6,526 nt of DNA from Phycisphaerales bacterium UBA3190 (lineage in GTDB: Bacteria; Planctomycetota; Phycisphaerae; Phycisphaerales; UBA1924), in contig DEXG01000004.1 in NCBI GenBank assembly GCA_002364005.1, forward strand, positions 11,667 to 18,192, written 5' to 3'. Shown one piece after another: positions 4,475 to 6,526 of this stretch. How positions within the stretch are numbered: position 1 is the first letter of the stretch; every line of letters starts with the position of its first letter. The position numbers were made by a program, and so were the translations under genes. Below the pieces are notes generated by a model, which was not told the DNA's origin, searched no databases, and saw only the letters and a program-made list of their open reading frames with translations.

Positions 4475-5881
4475 TCAGTGAACACCCATCTTCTGCGCCA
4501 GCAGGAACGCCAGCTCCAGCGACTGCTGGTAGTTCAGTCTTGGGTCGCACAGCGAGACATAGTTCTTGCACAGATCGTCCTCGGTGATGCCCGAGCCGCC
4601 GCCGACGCATTCGGTGACATCTTCGCCGGTGAGTTCGAAGTGCACACCGCCGAGGATCGTTTCCGCCTCGTCGTGGCAATCAACGGTGGTTTCCAGTTCA
4701 CTGAGGATGTCGTCGAAGTTGCGGGTCTTGATGCCGCCGGATGTCGTGGTGCCGTTGCCGTGCATCGGATCGGTCATCCAGAGCACATGGCGGTCTTCTG
4801 TCTTGACCTTTTCCAGCAACGGCGGCAATCCGTCGGCGACCTTGGCCGCGCCCATGCGGGCGATGAGCACCAGCTTGCCGGGGATGTTGCCCGGGTTGAG
4901 CGCATCAATCAGTTGGATCAACTCGTCGGGCTGCATGGTCGGCCCGACCTTGACCCCCACGGGGTTGCTGATGCCTCGGAAGAACTCGATATGCGGCCCG
5001 TCGAGCTGGCGGTTGCGCTCGCCGATCCAGGGAAGGTGGGTCGAGAGGTCGTAATGCCCGCTGCGGCGCGGGACCGTCCGGGTCTGGGCCTGTTCGTAGT
5101 AGAGGTTCAGTCCCTCGTGCGAGGTGTAGAAGTCCACGCGGGATGAGTCTTCGAGTCGCTGCTCGCCCAGGTTCTGCATGAAGGCGATGCCGTCGGCCAG
5201 CGTACGGGACATATTCTCGTACTGGGCGCGTCGCTGGGGCGAGACGGAGGCGTTGTTGAAGAAGGAGAGGTCCCAGTACTCGGGGTGGTGCAGGTCGGCG
5301 AACCCGCCGTCGAGCAGCGAGCGGATGAAGTTGAGCGTCATGGCCGCGTGCTGGTAGCCCTCGACCATCAGGTTCGGGTCGGGGATGCGTGCCGACTCGC
5401 TGAACTCGATTCGGTTGACCAGGTCCCCGAAGTAGCTGGGGAGCGTGCAGGGCTGGCCATCGATCTCCTTGGTTTCCGTGGGCGACGAGCGTGGCTTGGC
5501 GTACTGCCCGGCGAAGCGTCCCACGCGTGTGACGGGCATGCGGAGCCCGTGGATCAGCACGAGCGACATCTGCAGGAGGATCTTGAGCTTGTTGGCGATC
5601 GGCTCGGACCGGCACTGGTCGAGCATCTCGGCGCAATCGCCGCCCTGGAGGATGAATCGCTTGCCCTGCTGGGCCAACGCGATGTGCTCGCGGAGTTTTT
5701 CGATCTCCCAGCTGGTAACCAGCGGGGGGAGTTGCGCCAGGCGGGTGCGTGCCGATTCCAGAGCCCGCTCGTCCGGATAACGGAACTGGAGTTCAACCGC
5801 GGATTGACGATCGAGCCAGGTTTGCGGCGACCAGCCCTTGGGTTGTGCGTGGATCGGGGTGGTCGTGGGTTTATCGGTCAT
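4475..5881 (-). CDS. Class II 3-deoxy-7-phosphoheptulonate (DAHP) synthase
   Basis: This cytoplasmic enzyme condenses phosphoenolpyruvate with erythrose 4-phosphate to DAHP, the first step of the shikimate pathway. The 468-residue product is the class II (plant and mycobacterial AroG) type; length is typical (462 in M. tuberculosis). Signature segments are GGDCAEMLDQC (about 80-90), VGRFAGQYAKPRS (120-132), EFSESARIPDPN (159-170), FYTSHEGLNLYYE (251-263), GERNRQLDGPH (287-297), GVKVGPTM (309-316), ARMGAAKV (341-348) and DPMHGNGTTT (371-380). The expected metal ligands are C83, H374, E416 and D446; substrate-binding K311 and R342 are also in place, so the enzyme looks fully active. ATG is preceded by a weak GAAGAAG (plus-strand 5887-5893) five bases upstream. 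Other pathway genes are not adjacent. Feedback control cannot be read from the sequence. In other bacteria it is named aroF, aroG or aroH. Confidence 0.98.
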   Translation of the reverse strand: MTDKPTTTPIHAQPKGWSPQTWLDRQSAVELQFRYPDERALESARTRLAQLPPLVTSWEIEKLREHIALAQQGKRFILQGGDCAEMLDQCRSEPIANKLKILLQMSLVLIHGLRMPVTRVGRFAGQYAKPRSSPTETKEIDGQPCTLPSYFGDLVNRIEFSESARIPDPNLMVEGYQHAAMTLNFIRSLLDGGFADLHHPEYWDLSFFNNASVSPQRRAQYENMSRTLADGIAFMQNLGEQRLEDSSRVDFYTSHEGLNLYYEQAQTRTVPRRSGHYDLSTHLPWIGERNRQLDGPHIEFFRGISNPVGVKVGPTMQPDELIQLIDALNPGNIPGKLVLIARMGAAKVADGLPPLLEKVKTEDRHVLWMTDPMHGNGTTTSGGIKTRNFDDILSELETTVDCHDEAETILGGVHFELTGEDVTECVGGGSGITEDDLCKNYVSLCDPRLNYQQSLELAFLLAQKMGVH

Positions 5882-5926
5882 GGCAACTTCTTCGGTGACA
5901 GCAGGTACGAACTCGGCGACGCAAGA

Positions 5927-5932
5927 ACTATA
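5927..5932 (-). promoter_or_regulatory. Candidate -10 element (TATAGT) of the DAHP synthase gene
   Basis: Read on the minus strand this hexamer is TATAGT, five of six to the -10 consensus. A start near 5920 would give a leader of about 39 bases with a weak Shine-Dalgarno. No good -35 hexamer is seen upstream. The leader is too short to hold an obvious attenuator or riboswitch. Confidence 0.45.
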
Positions 5933-5964
5933 GAAAGGATTCGTCGGCTTTCGGCCCGTGCTGA

Positions 5965-5970
5965 TAGAGT
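5965..5970 (+). promoter_or_regulatory. Candidate -10 element (TAGAGT) of the 4Fe-4S membrane protein gene
   Basis: TAGAGT fits TANNNT and ends six bases before ATG 5977, and no Shine-Dalgarno is present. This is the third gene of the window with this close spacing, consistent with a leaderless message. An overlapping TGATAG (5962-5967) is an alternative reading. Confidence 0.45.
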
Positions 5971-5976
5971 GTGCCC

Positions 5977-6526
5977 ATGAAAACCCTGTTCAAATCTCAT
6001 GATGCCGCCGATGCGGGCGTCGCCCGGTCGGTTTCGCTGCCCGTGCTCGACTGCGGCAGCAGCAAAGCCCCGATGATGGGACGCACCAGAATCGCCCGCT
6101 GGCGGGCCGGTGTGCTCACGCTCGTGAATATGCTCATGATCGCGCACCTGATCCAATGGGCCATCATGGGCATGACCGTATCGCCCATCGAGCCCAGCGA
6201 GAGCATGGAGACCCTCGAGGTCGGAGTCGTCAACGCCGGGGCGGTATTCTTCATCGTCGCGATCCTGAGCACGCTGATCTTTGGGCGTTTTTTCTGCGGC
6301 TGGCTCTGCCACATCGTCGCCCTTCAGGACCTCTGCGCCTGGATGATGACCAAGGTGGGCATCCGCCCCAAGGCGTTCCGATCACGATTCCTGGTCTACT
6401 TCCCCATCCTGCTCGGCGGGTACATGTTCGTCTGGCCCACCTTCAAGCGACAGGTGCTCTCGCCATTGCTGGAAAACGCGGGGATGGACTGGCCCAACTG
6501 GCTGCGTCCGGTCGAGCCGATCCAGG
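5977..6526 (+). CDS. 4Fe-4S membrane protein, NapH/CcoG-like (partial, 3' end missing)
   Basis: The first 183 codons are present and the frame is open to the window edge. The protein is predicted to sit in the inner membrane: an N-terminal cytoplasmic stretch of about 43 residues, then hydrophobic spans near 45-67, 83-104 and 138-154. After the second span comes GRFFCGWLCHIVALQDL (103-119). This is the C-G-W-x-C motif of the Fer4_5-type polyferredoxin membrane proteins (NapH, NosR C-terminus, CcoG/RdxA), which pass electrons or help cofactor assembly. Here the usual Cys-Pro is Cys-His (C111-H112). The iron-sulfur ferredoxin domain expected in such proteins would lie beyond the edge. Start ATG is chosen because a -10-like box lies just upstream and no earlier in-frame start is better. 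It is divergent from the DAHP synthase gene, with which it has no evident functional link. Confidence 0.88.
   Translation, partial: MKTLFKSHDAADAGVARSVSLPVLDCGSSKAPMMGRTRIARWRAGVLTLVNMLMIAHLIQWAIMGMTVSPIEPSESMETLEVGVVNAGAVFFIVAILSTLIFGRFFCGWLCHIVALQDLCAWMMTKVGIRPKAFRSRFLVYFPILLGGYMFVWPTFKRQVLSPLLENAGMDWPNWLRPVEPIQ

Noticed and set aside
4478..5146. Open frames on the plus strand (also 5285-5980) across the DAHP synthase gene
   Set aside because: The minus strand encodes a full-length class II DAHP synthase with all metal ligands; these are antisense shadows.
5878..6312. Open frame of 144 codons on the minus strand across the right-hand membrane protein
   Set aside because: The plus strand reads through as a membrane protein with the C-G-W-x-C iron-sulfur motif, whereas the minus frame is Asp/His/Arg-rich with no motif.
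1..6526. Mobile elements, CRISPR arrays, tRNA or rRNA genes, or a defence cluster
   Set aside because: No transposase or integrase, no regularly spaced repeats, no tRNA-like cloverleaf and no rRNA sequence were seen; the genes are mainly housekeeping.

Overview
The window looks like GC-rich bacterial chromosome, most likely from Planctomycetota and probably the Phycisphaerae/Phycisphaerales. The main pointer is the 688-residue exported protein. It ends in a two-loop dockerin-like module that opens with Cys and closes with Gly-Cys-Pro, a C-terminus I associate with the 'GC-type dockerin' proteins of that group. This placement is inference; no rRNA or other phylogenetic marker is present.

Layout from left to right: a truncated palindrome at the left edge (1-17); a DNA-3-methyladenine glycosylase I gene (tag, minus strand, 28-606); a divergent small unknown protein of 73 residues (631-852); a two-CBS-domain protein (minus, 853-1326), whose stop codon abuts that of the small gene; a divergent HIT-family nucleotide hydrolase/transferase (1388-1966); a 300-base AT-rich non-coding stretch with candidate promoters, a perfect 15-base palindrome and short repeats (1967-2266); a large secreted Asp-box, beta-propeller-like protein with a C-terminal dockerin-like domain (2267-4333); a strong intrinsic terminator (4413-4446); a class II DAHP synthase (minus, 4475-5881), the entry step of aromatic amino-acid synthesis; and, divergent from it, the first 183 codons of a membrane protein with a NapH/CcoG-like 4Fe-4S motif that runs off the right edge (5977-6526).

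Genes alternate in strand almost one by one, so nearly all are single transcription units. I see no operon, no shared pathway and no mobile element, CRISPR array, tRNA or rRNA. Most genes are housekeeping: base-excision repair, nucleotide-linked sensing or hydrolysis, and the shikimate pathway entry. The accessory element is the secreted propeller/dockerin protein and its unusually long control region.

Regulatory reading: three plus-strand genes (starts at 631, 1388 and 5977) have no Shine-Dalgarno site but carry a TANNNT -10-like hexamer ending only 5 or 6 bases before the start codon. That is the arrangement expected for leaderless mRNAs. The exported-protein gene instead has a strong AAAGGAG ribosome-binding site and a long leader. 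I found no clear evidence of a new multi-gene system. The best leads are the operator-like palindrome at 2025-2039, the leaderless signature and the unassigned function of the exported protein.
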